Part shown: one piece after another, positions 62,061-64,000 of the stretch
Layout of the letters: the number at the start of each line of letters is the position of its first letter
How positions within the stretch are numbered: the stretch's first letter is position 1
Program-made: the position numbers and the translations under genes
DNA from: Pseudoscleropodium purum
Taxonomy: Eukaryota; Streptophyta; Bryopsida; Hypnales; Brachytheciaceae
Assembly (NCBI GenBank): GCA_963969395.1
Contig: OZ017804.1
Location: forward strand, 8,742,001-8,806,000
Direction of reading: 5' to 3'
DNA length: 64,000 nucleotides
Notes under the pieces: generated by a model
Seen by the model: the letters and a program-made list of their open reading frames with translations, nothing else
Databases searched by the model: none
What the model was told of the DNA's origin: nothing

Positions 62061-63487
62061 ACAAGAAGTTATCTAAGCAACCACAACAAGTTAGTTGAAT
62101 GTCTACATTATATGCCGCCTTGTTTGAAAATAAAAAAAATTCTAAGTTACTTCTATAGGTACTTTTTTCATTATGCTTTCTTATCATAAAGAATTATTTT
62201 TGGCTCTTACAAGTATTTTTCTATTTTCTCATTGTTCCCCTCTTCTATCCATATTTTTTATAGTTTGTTAAATGATTTATTTTGAAAAAAGATGGTCTTC
62301 CAACTATAGGTCAAGAATTTATAAACCTCTTGATGCCTAGGAAGCCTTCTAGGATATGGTCACTTGTAAGCAATGTATCACTTTTAGAGGTTGAAAGATT
62401 TTTTTTAACTATTAAACTCACTTTGTATCAATGTTGTCCAAAGGTTTTTAATTCAAGGATGTATAACATTAGTCTATTCAAGAAAATAAATTTTGCATCA
62501 ATTTTATGAATTCTAATTAAGCTTTTGTTTGTAAGATTTCAAAAACAAGATTTCAAATATCCCCTTTTCTCCTAAAAAATTCTAATACATGAAATCATTA
62601 CATCATTTTTAACACAATAATACTTTAGTTATGTATTTAAATTAATTTACAAAAGTTTTGACTATTTGAATTGGGCCTTTAAACTACATCAATTTGAACC
62701 CAAATAAACACCACAATAAAACAATACATTTATTGAAAAAGTTGATAATTCTTATTTTTCAAAATATTGTATTCACCTCTTTGAACATTTCCAATTTCTT
62801 TTGTAAAAATTAAAAAAATAAAATCTTTCTCTCAATACATACTTTTTAATTTTTCACTCCATTAATTCAATTCCTATTTCTATAAATACAAATTAATGAA
62901 CTTGTTGTTTGACCACGGTCTATGTAACAAAGTATCAAAAATTTGATTTTTTGAATGTATTACAAAATATGACATAAATTAGAACTTTCCTACTTATTCT
63001 CTAAAAATTTATTGATTACAAGACAATGTTTTGTATTTTAATTTTGAGCTCATTCAACTTTTGTATTATTTGTATTAACTAAAATAGAAAATTTCTAAAA
63101 TTTCTAAAAATAATTATTTAACTATAAAATTAAAATCTTGAATAAATTTATTCATTATAATTTAATCGAAACATCAATTATAGACAATATTTGAATTTTT
63201 TTGTAGTTGATTTTAGATATAAAAGCTCTTATGACTTTGAATTATTCAAAATGTTGTTTTGATTTTAGAAGAGCTGGTTTTGAACCAACAAATTATGAAT
63301 TTCAAACTTGGATTGCTTCATATTAATTGCCTATATTGATGATTTAATAAAATAATTTAGAAAAAATGAAACAATGAAAAAAACTAAAGTCTAGTAGTCA
63401 TGAAAGAGAAATGTTTTTATTTATACATCATCTACACTTTTGAAGTGAGAATTTCTAAGAATAAAATCTTGTATAGTTGCTACATTT
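62061..63487. other. AT-rich region upstream of the CDPK-like exon
   Basis: Very AT-rich, with stops in all frames. If the kinase gene is functional, its promoter, 5' UTR and possibly a first coding exon should be here, but I cannot define them. Confidence 0.4.
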
Positions 63488-63902
63488 TTGTATTTAATAA
63501 ATAATTGGTTTTGCGATTCATGGCTAGGTTCAAGTTATTGTTCAAGTCTAATTAAAACACCACGAATAACAATTGATGATAAAGGTAAGTATATAACTCA
63601 AAAATCACATCAAGTTGATCAAGTAGTTCAAGCTATAAAAGCTCAAGATAATAAGAAGGATGGCAATAAAACCAAGGGAAAACTAACAGCGTGTGTATTG
63701 GGGCACCAAACTAAAAATGTGAAAGATGTTTATGATTTGGGAAAAAAATTAGGAGCTGGGACTTTTGGTGTTACATATTTGTGTGTTGAAAAGGCCACTG
63801 GTATTGAATATGCATGCAAAACTATTTCTAAGAAGAAACTTTTGTTTGAAGCTGATGTTAGTGATGTTCGTAAAGAACTTCAAATTATGCATCATTTATC
63901 AG
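63488..63902 (+). CDS. calcium-dependent protein kinase-like gene, 5' kinase exon (partial)
   Basis: The open frame runs to a good donor (ttatcag|gtaagatcc) at 63902 and the gene continues past the window. It encodes the start of a CDPK-type kinase domain: [19 protein letters not shown] with the Gly-rich loop (kinase subdomain I), [11 protein letters not shown] with the ATP-binding Lys (II), and [14 protein letters not shown] with the alpha-C Glu (III). The upstream linker [16 protein letters not shown] resembles the CDPK 'VLGR.T' segment. No in-frame ATG precedes the kinase motifs. The frame just before reads [11 protein letters not shown], where an N-myristoylation start (M-G-S-S-x-C) would be expected. 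Either an upstream exon supplies the Met (acceptor gctag|gt at 63527/63528) or the start is lost. The AT-rich codons are unlike the other genes here. Confidence 0.7.
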
Positions 63903-64000
63903 GTAAGATCCTTATTGAATATTTAATGATATGCATTTTCAATTTTTATAGTACATAAGATGGATAATTTTGGTATTTCTTAGCAAAATAAATACATCAT

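Overview
This is a nuclear land-plant sequence. It carries plant gene families (an S1-type secreted protein, an AtPAP15-like purple acid phosphatase, a LAG1 ceramide synthase, a CDPK) with GT-AG introns, a short TTTAGGG tract, and long AT-rich intergenic DNA full of decayed repeats. The gene types and large spacing would suit a bryophyte or another non-seed plant, but that is an impression and not a demonstrated placement.

Layout. 0-10.6 kb: no convincing gene; a tandem duplication, a roughly 1.07-kb foldback element, and a MITE nested in a dispersed repeat. 10.6-15.6 kb: a six-exon ceramide synthase (TLC/LAG1) gene on the + strand. 16-19.7 kb: dispersed and tandem AT-rich repeats. 19.73-32.83 kb: a GC-richer block of about 13.1 kb bounded by 22-bp terminal inverted repeats. 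37.4-37.9 kb: an S1-like secreted protein. 41.0-44.8 and 48.6-52.4 kb: two nearly identical seven-exon purple acid phosphatase genes in tandem on the - strand. 55.9-58.5 kb: an SP-RING gene of the NSE2/MMS21 SUMO-ligase type on the - strand. 63.5 kb to the window end: the first kinase exon of a CDPK-like gene.

The most unusual object is the 13.1-kb block. It has two divergent multi-exon genes. The rightward gene carries a conserved transposase-like region (QLDNSAKDNKN and VGHTHEDID motifs, DUF7869 type as I remember it). The leftward gene(s) carry a ParB/sulfiredoxin-like segment (GGQHT box) and two FCP1/NIF-phosphatase-like segments whose catalytic Asp motif is degraded. About 25 copies of a 19-bp odd palindrome, TRTCGGCTGSCAGCCGAYA, lie through the block and I see none outside it. 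They cluster in the divergent promoter and near both ends, and they occur in nearly every intron, once apparently supplying the 3' splice site. The inferred reading frames contain eight in-frame TAG codons, two TGA and no TAA. I read this as a probably decayed copy of a large, possibly undescribed DNA transposon. The idea that a ParB-like protein acts on a parS-like palindrome array is a hypothesis.

The phosphatase and NSE2 regions share a duplication history: the 3' flank of NSE2, including the last codons of its final exon, is repeated directly behind the second phosphatase gene.
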